Shown here one piece after another: positions 1 to 8,625 of a stretch of 64,000 bases of DNA. Position numbers and translations under genes: made by a program. Below the pieces are notes generated by a model. The model had not been told where the DNA came from. It made no database searches and saw only the letters and a program-made list of their open reading frames with translations. Position 1 is the stretch's first letter. Every line of letters begins with the position of its first letter. The stretch is from Streptomyces fungicidicus (GTDB lineage Bacteria; Actinomycetota; Actinomycetes; Streptomycetales; Streptomycetaceae): the NCBI RefSeq assembly GCF_003665435.1, contig NZ_CP023407.1, positions 62,001 to 126,000 of the forward strand, in the 5' to 3' direction.

Positions 1-144
1 CATGACGATGATCTCCGCACGGTCGATGGAGTTGGCCCCCAGGTCGCGCAGCGAGTCGGAGGGGGCGAATCGGTGTCCTTCGAGTTCGGGGATCACCTCG
101 CGGGTGTGCTCCACGATCAGGTCGAAGACGCGCGTGTCCGGCAT
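1..144 (-). CDS. Donor acyl carrier protein of the beta-branching (HMGS) cassette, partial
   Basis: This is the first 48 residues of a free-standing carrier protein; the rest runs off the left edge. The sequence LGANSIDRAEI places the phosphopantetheine serine at about residue 39. That motif, with Asp-Arg after the Ser-Ile, is characteristic of the dedicated donor ACPs of beta-branching cassettes (AcpK type), not of module ACPs. In that pathway it carries malonate that is decarboxylated to acetyl, which HMGS then adds to a beta-keto chain. The ATG at 144 lies 4 nt after the ECH2 stop and has a near-perfect AGGAGG ribosome site. Family assignment is firm despite the truncation; the donor role is inferred from the family and the neighbouring genes. 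Confidence 0.88.
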   Translation of the reverse strand, partial: MPDTRVFDLIVEHTREVIPELEGHRFAPSDSLRDLGANSIDRAEIIVM

Positions 145-148
145 GTGG

Positions 149-901
149 TCAGCCTCCTGTGTAGTGGGACGTGATGAGTGCCCGGACCTCGGGCTGGTGG
201 AAGGTCTTCTCGTGCATGGCCACCTCGCGCTCGATGTAGCGCGGGAGCTCTGCGCGGAGTTCGGACACCAGATGGCTCTTGAGCGTGACCAGGGAGATCC
301 TGGGCTTCTCGGCCAGGGTGCCGGCCAGTTCGAGGGCGTGGTGCAGCACGTCGGCGCGCGGCAGGACCGGGAAGGGGACGCCGCGTTCCTTCAGCTCGTG
401 ACCGTAGTAGGTCTTCGCCGAGAGCAGCATCTCCCCGGCCAGGCTCATGCCGAGTTTCCTGGGCAGGATCAGGGTCGCCCCCATGCCGGGAGTGAACCCG
501 TACTTCATGAAGTTCGTCGTGTAGATGCTCTCCTGGCTGAGGATGACGAAGTCGGCGAACATTCCCATGGCGAAGCCGCCCCCGATGCCGTGGCCCTGCA
601 TCGCGGCGATGACGGGTACGGGACAGTCCAGCGCGAGACCGTAGATGTCGGCGTCGGTGAAACTGATGCGCCGCTCCTGGATCAGCAGCAGGCTCTCCTT
701 GGTGCCGCCGCTCGCGAAGTAGTTGCCGTAGCCGGTGAGGACGACGGCCTTGCACCGTTCGTCGGCCGCGACCTTCGCGAAGGCGTCCTGCAGGCCCGTG
801 ATGAGCTGATCGGAGAAGGTGTTCTTGTGCTCCTGGTCCTGCATCGTGATCTGGACGACGGAGGGGGCGATCTCCCGGTAGTCGACGGGTGGGCCGTGCA
901 T
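149..901 (-). CDS. ECH2-type enoyl-CoA hydratase/decarboxylase of the beta-branching cassette (PksI-like)
   Basis: A 250-residue crotonase-fold protein of normal length. In the PksI/CurF-ECH2 family it decarboxylates the 3-methylglutaconyl intermediate on a carrier domain to leave a beta-methyl or methylene branch. The oxyanion-hole region GHGIGGGFAMGMFADFVI is visible from about residue 110. Lys68 (in SGGTKES) and His246 (in ITSHY, four residues from the end) fit the Lys/His pair described for CurF ECH2. The ATG at 901 follows AAGGAG (909-914) with a 7-nt spacer. It starts 2 nt after the ECH1 stop, and the donor ACP begins 4 nt after its own stop. The reading frame stays open far upstream inside ECH1, but the ribosome site and homology support this start. 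The assignment as ECH2 rather than ECH1 rests on sequence type and gene order. Confidence 0.9.
   Translation of the reverse strand: MHGPPVDYREIAPSVVQITMQDQEHKNTFSDQLITGLQDAFAKVAADERCKAVVLTGYGNYFASGGTKESLLLIQERRISFTDADIYGLALDCPVPVIAAMQGHGIGGGFAMGMFADFVILSQESIYTTNFMKYGFTPGMGATLILPRKLGMSLAGEMLLSAKTYYGHELKERGVPFPVLPRADVLHHALELAGTLAEKPRISLVTLKSHLVSELRAELPRYIEREVAMHEKTFHQPEVRALITSHYTGG
153..158 (-). promoter_or_regulatory. Ribosome binding site of the donor ACP
   Basis: On the minus strand this reads AGGAGG and ends 8 nt before the ATG at 144. It lies inside the last codons of the ECH2 gene, so the two genes are translationally close-coupled. It fixes the ACP start. Confidence 0.8.
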
Positions 902-903
902 TC

Positions 904-1689
904 CTACTCTCCTTCCCAGGGGAACTGCCCTGTCTTCACGTAGCGTTCGATCTTGCGCAGGTTCTCCGCGTCGGAGAAGACCTCCTTGTTGGCCGCGACG
1001 GCTTTGTCCCGGGAGGGGAGCAGGATGTCGTCGAGGTCGCGGAGGTACTTCTTGTAGCGGGTCACTCCCGTCTTGGGCAGGTAGCGCAGCCGCAGGAGGT
1101 GCCGGCGCAGCGGGTTGCCGCTGTCGTCCGCGCTGACGTCGACGAGTCCCCAGGTGGCCGCCTGCCGGGCGGTGAACGGTTGGGTCATCAGAGTGAGGTA
1201 GTTGGACCTGGCAGGGCCTACCTTCCTGGTCAGGAAGGGCAGGACGCAGGCCGGCATCAGCCCGAAAAGGAGCTCGGACAGGCTGAACGTCACCGTTTCC
1301 GCGCACACCACGATGTCGCACGCCGCCACGAATCCCACTCCCCCGGCGTTGGCCTTGCCGCGCACGTGCGCCACGGAGACGAACGAGCCGAAGGCCAGGG
1401 AGAGCCACAGGTCGTACAGGGCCGCCGCCGGCGATTCCCCGTTGTCGGCCTCGCCGCCCCCTGCGGCGAGCTCCCCGAAGTCGGCGCCCCAGCAGAACAC
1501 CTCGGGCAGCCCTTCCAGAACCAGGACGGTGGCGTGTTCCTCGGCGAAGCGCACCACCTCCGCGCACTCCTGGACCAGACGGGTGCTGATGGTGTTGCCC
1601 GCTTCGGGCCGGTGCAGTTGGAGGTGACAGATCCCGTTGTCGAAGCGGACCTTGACGGTCTCGTATCCGGCCTTGTTCAGGACACCCAC
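904..1689 (-). CDS. ECH1-type enoyl-CoA hydratase (dehydratase) of the beta-branching cassette (PksH-like)
   Basis: A 261-residue crotonase-fold protein. ECH1 enzymes dehydrate the HMG-like adduct on the carrier domain to 3-methylglutaconyl-ACP, the step between HMGS and ECH2. The oxyanion-hole segment RGKANAGGVGFVAACDIVV lies at about residues 108-126 and the region SELLFGLMPACVLPFL follows, both typical of PksH-like proteins. It differs strongly from the neighbouring ECH2, so the pair are not a recent duplication. The start is GTG at 1689, preceded by GGGAG about 9 nt upstream. It overlaps the end of the HMGS gene by 13 nt, which suggests translational coupling. Confidence 0.9.
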   Translation of the reverse strand: MGVLNKAGYETVKVRFDNGICHLQLHRPEAGNTISTRLVQECAEVVRFAEEHATVLVLEGLPEVFCWGADFGELAAGGGEADNGESPAAALYDLWLSLAFGSFVSVAHVRGKANAGGVGFVAACDIVVCAETVTFSLSELLFGLMPACVLPFLTRKVGPARSNYLTLMTQPFTARQAATWGLVDVSADDSGNPLRRHLLRLRYLPKTGVTRYKKYLRDLDDILLPSRDKAVAANKEVFSDAENLRKIERYVKTGQFPWEGE

Positions 1690-2936
1690 TCGTACTCCCG
1701 GTGGAACTCATCGATCCGCTTGAGGAAGAGGAGTTCCCGGCCGTTCCCGGTCCGGGCCTGCGGAACGATGTCGGTGCTCAACAGCGCGTTCCGGGTGCCG
1801 AATTTCACCGCGTGATTGGCCTGGAGCAGTGAGTCGTACTCCGGCATCGTCAGCTCGTACCGGGCGTCGAGGTGCTTCTCCATCTCGAGAGCGCGTGTGC
1901 GGTCCTGGCTCTCCTGGCGGGCCACGCCGCTGAAGAACTCGGAGCAGCAGCCGGAGCCGTAGGAGAAGACGCCGATGCGCTGGGGGCCGGTGAGATCCGC
2001 GTTGTCGATGGTGCTGGCCAGCGAGAGCATGGTGGTCGCGCCCATGATGTTCCCGACGCGCTGGCAGTACGTCAGGCCCGGGTGCATGCGCCGCTGGAAG
2101 TCCTCCTCGATGACCGCCGGGCGCGCCTTGGCGACCTTGCGCATCAGGTTGCGGTGGGCGCCCTTGATCATGCCGCCGAAGGGCGTGTGGAAGGCGAGAT
2201 AGCCGAAGGTGGAGACGAAGTCCACGTCGCCGACCCGTCGCTGGTATTCGAGGAAGGATTTCTCGCAGCAGTCCAGGTACGAGAGCAGCGAGAGGTCCGC
2301 GTTGCCCGCTTCGCTGTCGGGCAGGGGACGGCAGGTGTCCATCACCTCGTAGCCGTAGTAGCCACTCGCGCCGACGTCTATCCGGAAGATGTGCGGGGTG
2401 TCGCTGACGATCATCGCCACGGCGCCGGCGCCGCCGCTCGGTTCGGCGAAGGACCAGTCCTCGGAGAGCGCGTCACCGCTCTCCGCGACCATGAAGCGGG
2501 TGATGTCGGTGGCGATGACCAGGGCTTTCGCACCCGGTGAGGTGCCCGACAGGATGAAGTTCGCCGCCGTCTGCAGCGCTGCGACGCCCGAGTAGCAGGC
2601 GTTCTTGATCTCGAAGAGGCGGCAGTTCCGGTTCAGCCCCAGGAGGTCGTGGAAGTACGTGCTCATGGACTTGCCGAAGTCGAACGCCGACTCGGTCGCG
2701 GTGATGACCAGTTCGATGGAGTCCCGCTCCTCGGGCGACAGGGCGTCGATGAGGGGCTTGGCCGCGTTGACGCCGAACGTCACGGGATCCTCGTAAGGCA
2801 GCGCGACGGTCTTCTCCTTCATGAGGAGGTTGTCGAACCTCGCGGTGTCGAGCCCGCGGTGGATCGCCAGCTTCTCCACGTCGAGGTAGCAGGAGCCGGC
2901 GAAGACGTTCAGTGCTTCGATTCCAACTGTCGTCAT
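1677..2936 (-). CDS. 3-hydroxy-3-methylglutaryl-ACP synthase (HMGS, PksG-like)
   Basis: A 419-residue HMG-CoA-synthase-like protein. It condenses acetyl from the donor ACP with the beta-keto group of a carrier-bound polyketide, the first step of beta-branching. The catalytic set is visible: Glu82 (in TATESAFDFGKS), Cys114 (in KNACYSGVAAL) and His250 (in LAFHTPFGG). The longest frame reaches an ATG at 2981, but the ATG at 2936 follows AGGGAG with a 7-nt spacer. Starting there gives MTTVGIEALNVF, the usual N-terminus of the family, so I use it. The gene lies 41 nt after the AT stop and overlaps ECH1 by 13 nt. The cassette genes are contiguous, as in other beta-branching clusters. Confidence 0.95.
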   Translation of the reverse strand: MTTVGIEALNVFAGSCYLDVEKLAIHRGLDTARFDNLLMKEKTVALPYEDPVTFGVNAAKPLIDALSPEERDSIELVITATESAFDFGKSMSTYFHDLLGLNRNCRLFEIKNACYSGVAALQTAANFILSGTSPGAKALVIATDITRFMVAESGDALSEDWSFAEPSGGAGAVAMIVSDTPHIFRIDVGASGYYGYEVMDTCRPLPDSEAGNADLSLLSYLDCCEKSFLEYQRRVGDVDFVSTFGYLAFHTPFGGMIKGAHRNLMRKVAKARPAVIEEDFQRRMHPGLTYCQRVGNIMGATTMLSLASTIDNADLTGPQRIGVFSYGSGCCSEFFSGVARQESQDRTRALEMEKHLDARYELTMPEYDSLLQANHAVKFGTRNALLSTDIVPQARTGNGRELLFLKRIDEFHREYEWVS

Positions 2937-2943
2937 GACTTCT

Positions 2944-2949
2944 CTCCCT
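2944..2949 (-). promoter_or_regulatory. Ribosome binding site that sets the HMGS start
   Basis: On the minus strand this reads AGGGAG, 7 nt before the ATG at 2936. The in-frame ATG at 2981 has no comparable site and would extend into the AT gene, so this site decides the shorter start. Confidence 0.7.
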
Positions 2950-2977
2950 GGGGATTCCCGTCCGGTTTCATTCCGAT

Positions 2978-4066
2978 TCACTGCGCGGCCGCGACCGGCT
3001 CCAGTTCCCGGAGGTCGAAGTACCCGCGGTATCCGTTCATGTAGACGGCCGCCCGATGCCCGAAGAGGACGGTCGCCGCCGTAGCGGTCTCCAGCTCCCC
3101 GTAGTTTCCGGTGGTGGAACGGAAACGAGCACCTACCGCATACCGTTCATTCCACTTCCGCACCATCTCTCCGGCGTTCTCCGGCTTCTTCGAAACCTCG
3201 GGCAGCGGTTTATCCGTGTTCTTGATTTCGCGACGTATCTTCGCCAGCAATTTCGTCAGCACGTTTCCGTGGCCAATTTCCTCGAACTCCACCCCCGGCT
3301 GCTCGAGAAGGTGCTCCATCGAGTCGGACCACCGCACGGCGCTCACCATCTGCCGCGTCAGGCTCTCCTTGACGAGGTGATCCTCATACGCTCTCGCCGT
3401 CACATTGGAAATCACCGGAATACACGGCCCGGACAGGTTCATCCCTGTCAGGAACTCCTCGAACTCCGCACGCGCCGGCTCCATGTACCGGGAATGGAAG
3501 GCCCCGCTCGTCCGCAGGGGCATGAACAAGTGCTTTCCGGTCTGGAACAGCGGCTTCGCGGCGTCGATGTCCTCGGCCCGGCCGGAAATCACGATCTGAG
3601 AGGGCGTGTTGAAGTTCGCCAGATCGACGGAGTCGAGTCCGTTCTCGGCGAGGATGGTGCGGATCTCCCGCTCCGACGCGTTCAGCACGGCTGCCATACC
3701 GCCGCCCGAAGCCCGGCCCATCAGCTCTCCGCGCTTACGCACCAGCCGCAGGCCCGTCTCGAAGTCGAACACCTCGGCCGCCAGCAGCGCGTTGTACTCG
3801 CCGAGGCTGTGACCGGCGACGACGTCCGGAACCATACCGGTCTCACGGATCTTCTTGTAGTACGACAGGGCGTTGACGACGTACATCGCGGGCTGCGTGC
3901 ACTGGGTCCGGTCGAGCAGTCCCTCGGGATCCTCGAGGCAGAGTTCCTTGATGGAGTAGCCCAGGATCGAGTCGGCCGCACGGGTCAGATCCGGAAATTC
4001 GTCGAAAAGGGAAGCACCCATTCCCTTCTGCTGCGCCCCCTGTCCGGGGAAGACGTAGACCTTCAT
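2978..4066 (-). CDS. Free-standing malonyl-CoA:ACP acyltransferase (trans-AT)
   Basis: A 362-residue acyltransferase. No PKS in the window has an AT domain, so this protein presumably loads malonyl units on all 16 module carriers in trans. The catalytic Ser87 is in AGHSLGEY and His191 in SGAFHSRYM; GAFHS is the malonyl-type signature. Beyond the fold, which ends near residue 290, there is a tail of about 75 residues containing LFGHRAAVYMNGYRGYFDL. I believe similar tails occur on some other trans-ATs, but I do not know its function. The ATG at 4066 (MKVYVFPGQG) follows AAGGGA with a 6-nt spacer; the longer frame to 4150 lacks homology. Part of the 3' half is much poorer in GC than its neighbours. 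Confidence 0.95.
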   Translation of the reverse strand: MKVYVFPGQGAQQKGMGASLFDEFPDLTRAADSILGYSIKELCLEDPEGLLDRTQCTQPAMYVVNALSYYKKIRETGMVPDVVAGHSLGEYNALLAAEVFDFETGLRLVRKRGELMGRASGGGMAAVLNASEREIRTILAENGLDSVDLANFNTPSQIVISGRAEDIDAAKPLFQTGKHLFMPLRTSGAFHSRYMEPARAEFEEFLTGMNLSGPCIPVISNVTARAYEDHLVKESLTRQMVSAVRWSDSMEHLLEQPGVEFEEIGHGNVLTKLLAKIRREIKNTDKPLPEVSKKPENAGEMVRKWNERYAVGARFRSTTGNYGELETATAATVLFGHRAAVYMNGYRGYFDLRELEPVAAAQ

Positions 4067-4156
4067 GGGCAGTCCCTTCTCGTCGTCTTTCTCCGCTGTT
4101 CGCGACGGCCGCGATCTTGTTGCGTTCTCACCCTGCCAGAAAATCGGCACCCGCGG
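4067..4156. other. 90-nt intergenic gap between the PfaD and AT genes
   Basis: This is the longest untranslated gap in the window. It is locally poorer in GC than the PKS genes and carries the AT ribosome site at its AT-proximal end. I see no clear -10/-35 pair, hairpin or terminator. An internal promoter for the AT and beta-branching genes is possible but not supported by a motif. Confidence 0.4.
4073..4078 (-). promoter_or_regulatory. Ribosome binding site that sets the AT start
   Basis: On the minus strand this reads AAGGGA within GAGAAGGGA, 6 nt before the ATG at 4066. It supports the start MKVYVFPGQG over the upstream in-frame ATG at 4150. Confidence 0.7.
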
Positions 4157-5521
4157 CTACCTGTATCCCGAGAGAATCGAGGAAGCCTCACGCATCAACT
4201 CGCGTGCGATCCGGTCCGGATGGCGGTTTCTCCAGTTTTCCCACGGCGTGCCGCGCGCCCATTGATTAAAAGCTCCCAGTGCGGGGCCCGTGTGGATCTG
4301 CACATTTGCCCGGTCGACATCGGCGTCCATGAACGAGAGCCGACTGGAGTAGCCGTAGTACCAGCGGAACATGAGGGCCATGCGCCGCTTCGGGTTGCGC
4401 TCGGCCCGCTCGATCTCCGACTCGCGGCCCGTCTTCCGCAGGTGCTCGCAGGTTTCCCGCCAGACCTCTTCTGCACTCTTCTTGAAGTAGGCCTCCTGGA
4501 TCTGTCTGCGGGTCTCCTGCGGTATCTCCTCCCACGATTCATGGCTCTTGTACAGGGCGTGCAGCCGGTTCGCCCGTGCCGGGAACAGCACGCCCTTCTT
4601 CAGGACCTGGACCAGGGCGCCGATCTCGAACATGTCACCCGCCGGGCAGTAGTCGGTGTCCTGGACGTCGATGGTCTGAAGGCGGTCCTTCACCGCGTCG
4701 CCGACCCCGGCCTCGACCGTGCACTGATTGATGGAGCCGGTCATGACGAAGTCGGCTCCCATGGCGAAGGCGGCGGCGACCGCCTGCGGCGTCCCGATCC
4801 CGCCGGCGAGTCCCAGACGGATCTTCTCGCCGTACCCGAACTCCTGTGCCGCGCGCCGTCGCAGGCTCTGCATCGACGGCAGCAGCACGGTGGACACCCC
4901 GCGGTCGGTGTGGCCTCCCGAATCCGCTTCGACGGTGAGGTCCTGCGCCACCGGAACGCCCCGGGCCAGCGCGGCCTGCCGGCGAGTGACCCGGCCCTCG
5001 GCCACCAGCCGTTCGACGACGTCCACCGGAGCGGGCCGCATGAACTCGCGCGCCACCTCGGGCCGCGACACCTTGGCGACGATCCGCGTCCCCCGTTCGA
5101 TCGCGCCTCCCGGCCCGGCCCGCAGCCCCGACAGATGGAACAGGACCAGGGCCTCGGTGACCTTGATGAACGCCGACGCCTCGATGACGCTCACTCCCTG
5201 GGCCAGCAGCATCTCGACGTTGGCCGTCTCACGTGCCGGGTGCTGGAGGTCGCACAGCAGATTGACCCCGAAGGGCAGGCCGGGGTCCAGATGCCTCCGG
5301 ATGTGGGCGATGTCGCCCGTCACCCGCTCGGGGCTCAGGCCGGCGGCACCCAGGAAGCCCATGAAGCCGGCCCGCCCCATGGCGACCACCAGTTCCTTCG
5401 ACGCGATACCCCGGTACATCGACCCCGCCAGATAGGCGTAGTCGACGCCGAAGTCCCGGCGGAAGGATGCGCAGCCGAGCCGCCCCGCCGCGTCCCCGTC
5501 CCGTTCTCCCTCCGCGCTCAC
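4157..5521 (-). CDS. PfaD-type FMN-dependent trans-acting enoylreductase
   Basis: A 454-residue protein of the PfaD/nitronate-monooxygenase-like TIM-barrel family, the usual trans-ER of trans-AT clusters. It reduces alpha,beta double bonds on selected carriers with NADPH and FMN. The flavin phosphate-binding region is LAGGIGTPQAVAAAFAMG at about residue 240, followed by GADFVMTGSINQ. The N-terminal GVDYAYLAGSMYRGIASKELV and the C-terminal LMFRWYYGYSSRL segments are typical. No PKS in the window carries a cis ER, so any reduced alpha,beta bond must come from this enzyme. The start is GTG at 5521, overlapping the stop of the upstream PKS as GTGA. The frame is open much further upstream inside that PKS, but homology begins here. 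It is not fused to the AT, unlike in some clusters. Confidence 0.93.
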   Translation of the reverse strand: MSAEGERDGDAAGRLGCASFRRDFGVDYAYLAGSMYRGIASKELVVAMGRAGFMGFLGAAGLSPERVTGDIAHIRRHLDPGLPFGVNLLCDLQHPARETANVEMLLAQGVSVIEASAFIKVTEALVLFHLSGLRAGPGGAIERGTRIVAKVSRPEVAREFMRPAPVDVVERLVAEGRVTRRQAALARGVPVAQDLTVEADSGGHTDRGVSTVLLPSMQSLRRRAAQEFGYGEKIRLGLAGGIGTPQAVAAAFAMGADFVMTGSINQCTVEAGVGDAVKDRLQTIDVQDTDYCPAGDMFEIGALVQVLKKGVLFPARANRLHALYKSHESWEEIPQETRRQIQEAYFKKSAEEVWRETCEHLRKTGRESEIERAERNPKRRMALMFRWYYGYSSRLSFMDADVDRANVQIHTGPALGAFNQWARGTPWENWRNRHPDRIARELMREASSILSGYR

Positions 5522-8500
5522 TTCGTGTCCTGCGCCTTCTGGTGGCGGGTGACCCATGCCTTCGCCACGGGGACGCGCCTGTCCCGCCCGGCGGAGTAGA
5601 ACAGCTTGCAGAAGGACCTCACCGTGGTGAGCGCCGCCGGATCGCCCAGCATCACGAAGTGGTTCGCCGAGTCCACGTCGACCTGGTGGAAGTGGGGCAA
5701 CTGCCGCTCCCACCCCGCCCAGTAGACGGCGTCGTCCAGGACCGCACCGTCCTTCTGCGTCGAGAACAGCGGCTCCATCTCCCCGTAGAACAGGCCGCTG
5801 CGGTTGCGGAAGTAGAAGCAGGCGACCGACTCCGGCCGGGGAAGCGGTGCGATGTCGTAGTCCAGCAGTCCGTAGGCCTCCTGAACCGCGAGATTGCGCA
5901 GCACCCGGTCGCGCAACGTCTGCGGGTCCCCCTTCAGCCCGCGTGTGCGGGCGAGGGTGAGCATCTGGTCGAGCAGGGCGACCTCGTCCTGGTCCCAGTC
6001 GACCTCGCGGCCGGACACCAGCGTGCTGGCGAAGTCCTGCGGCGCCGGCTTGGACGCGGCGAACAGCAGGGCGTTGACCTGCTGCAACAGCATGTCGGTA
6101 CGCGACATGCTCACGTCCTGCACGCTGTCGTCGTAGGTGTCCACCATGACGATGCTCTCGACCGTCGCGCCCTGTTCCTGGAGACGGCGCGTCACCTCGT
6201 AGGCCAGCAGGCCGCCGAACGAGTAGCCGCCGAGGTCGTAGGGCCCCTCGGGCTGGACCGTGCGGATGATCCGCGCGTAGTGCGTCGCCAGCGCCTCGAT
6301 CCCGTGCAGCGGCTCGCTGTCCGTCATCCAGCCGCGGGCCTGGATCCCGTGGAAGGGCCGCTCGACGCTGTCGGCGATCGACGCGTAGACCTCGACCCCA
6401 CCGAGCCCGCCGTGGAACCAGAAGACCGGTCGGCCCTCGCGTCCGCCATTGAGCCGAACGACCTCCGGGATGCGCAACGGGGCGGCGGGCGCCGTCCCGG
6501 CCGCTCCGGGGCCCGGCCCGAACCGCCGCATCAGGTCCCGGGTCGACCGGCACTCGTTCAACGCGCCGAGATCGGCCGTGGGGTCGACCTCGGCCCGCAG
6601 CGCCTGGAGCAGCTGCGTGGCGTGCAGGGAGCTGAAACCGAGATCCTCCAGCGGTGTGGCGGGGTCGAGTTCGTCCGTCCGCATGCCCAGCAGCCCGGCG
6701 ACGATGTCCGTGATCCGGTTCGTGGACGCCCCGGCCGGTGGAGCCGCCGCAGGAGCGGCGATCGCGGTCGCGGCGTCGCCTCCCGGGGGTGCGGGCACCC
6801 AGTACCGCTTCCGGTCGAAGGGGTAGCCGGGCAGCGACCGGAGGATCCGCGGGACACGGTCGCCGCGCCGTACCGACCCCCAGGGCACCGTCCCGCCCCG
6901 CGCCCACAGCAGGGCGAGCTTCTCGAGGTGGTTCTCGGCCAGCAGCTCGCGCACCAGTGCCTCCCCGGCCCTTCCGCCGAGCAGCAGGTCGAGGTCCGCG
7001 TCGTCCCGCCCGGCGCTGCCGGTGAACAGCGGTACGGGCGCGGTTCCCCCGGGACCGTCGAGGTAGTGGGCGAGGCCCGCGGCGACCTCATCGAGGCTGC
7101 CCGCCACCAGCGCCAGCCGGCAGGGCATGGCCTCGCGCCCGCACCGGAGTGTGTGGGCGAGGTCCTCGAGGGACAGGTCGGCCTGCGTGGGCAGGAAGTC
7201 CAGCAGGCGGCTCGCGACGGCTCTCAGCCGGTCCTCGGTACGGGCGGAGAGGACCACGATCTGCGGTGTCGGGCCGGTGTCCCGGGTCGCCGGTGCGGCG
7301 GTGTCGTGGGCCCCGGGCTCCGGCAGGTACTCCTCCACGACCAGATGGGCGTTGGTGCCGCCCGCCCCGAAGGAGTTGATGGTCGCCCGCAGCGGGTACT
7401 CCCGCTCCTGGCCGTCGAGGTTCACGACGGGCCGGAGCCACGGCTGCGGCTCCTGCGGCAGGTAGAACGCGGTGCCCGCGAGCTCCACCCCCGGATTGAG
7501 CCGGCCCTCACCGGCGAAGGGGACGAGCCGGCGATGCGCGAGCTGCAGGACGACCTTGCTCAGCTGGGCCACGCCCGAGGCCGCCTCCATGTTGCCCAGC
7601 GTCGACTTGACCGTGCCGAGGGCGCAGAACCGCTCGTCCCGGGTGCGCTCGCCGAAGGCGTCCCGCAGCGCCGCGAATTCGATGGCGTCGCCCATCTGGG
7701 ACCCGTTGGCCGATACCTCGGCGTAGCTGATCGTGCGGGGGTGGACGCCCGCCCGCTCCAGGTTCTCGGTGATCAGCCGCTCCTGCCGCGCCGGGCTGGG
7801 CACCATGGGCCCGCTGGTGCGGCCCTTGTGGTTGGTCGCGCTCGACCGGACGACGGCGAGGATCTCGTCCCCGTCGCGGACGGCGTCGGCAAGTGGCTTC
7901 AGCAGCACCGCGCCGACGCCCTCCGCGGGAATGAAGCCGTCGCCGTCCAGGAGAGGCCGGCTGCCCGGGTCGCTGCCCGTGAGGCCGGTGAGACTCAGCC
8001 CCAGGTACTTCTTGGGGTGCAGGGAGAGATTGACGCCACCGGCGATCATCATGTCGCCGCCGCCCCGGCGCAGTTCCTCGCAGGCCATGTGGATCGCGAC
8101 GAGCGACGAGGAACAGGTGGTGTCGATGGCCAGGCTCGGCCCCTGCAGGTCGAAGAAGTGCGAGACCCGGTTGGCGATGGCGCTGTAGCTCATGACCGAC
8201 GTGATGGACTCGTGCACGAGATCGGACGACAACAACTGGTAGTGCTGGTACATCGCGCCGACGTAGACGCCGACCCGGCCGCCGTGCTCCTCGCGAAGCC
8301 GGTCCCGGGTGTAGCCGGAGCTCTCCAGCAGGGTCCAGACGCACTCCAGGAACAGGCGTGTCTGCGGGTCCATGATCGCGGCCTCGCGCGGCGAGACGTT
8401 GAAGAACTGTGCGTCGAAGTCGGCCGCGCCGTCGAGGAATCCGCCCCACCGGGCGGGGGTGCCGCCGGGCAGGTCCCGTCCGGAGTCGTCAGCGGGGCCG

Positions 8501-8625
8501 TGCTCCCAGCGGTCCCGGGGCACCTCGGTGACGCCGTCGCGGCCCGCGACCAGGTTCTCCCAGAACACGTCCAGGTCCTGTGCGCCGGGGTAGCGGCCGG
8601 CGAGTCCGATCACGGCGATCGCGTC
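5518..8625 (-). other. Module O: non-elongating KS0-ACP and release thioesterase
   Basis: The KS keeps Cys (DTTCSSSL, near 8112), but the first His segment reads EVSANGS (His to Ser, 7705-7722) and the second reads TLGNMEA (His to Asn, near 7590). It should accept a chain without condensing. ACP (LGFSSLHATQ) and thioesterase (GYSFGG, SANHF) follow. Release by lactonisation or hydrolysis cannot be told from sequence. Confidence 0.88.

Noticed and set aside
149..1711. A 520-codon minus-strand frame spanning both ECH genes
   Set aside because: Only its last 250 codons resemble a protein (ECH2); the rest is out of frame with ECH1. The ribosome site before position 901 marks the real start.
4067..4156. 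An internal promoter in the 90-nt gap before the AT gene
   Set aside because: The gap is less GC-rich, but I could not find a convincing -10/-35 pair; recorded only as an intergenic gap.
4157..6907. A 916-codon minus-strand frame extending PfaD into the PKS
   Set aside because: PfaD homology begins near position 5500. Upstream of that the frame overlaps the thioesterase in another frame and shows no motif.
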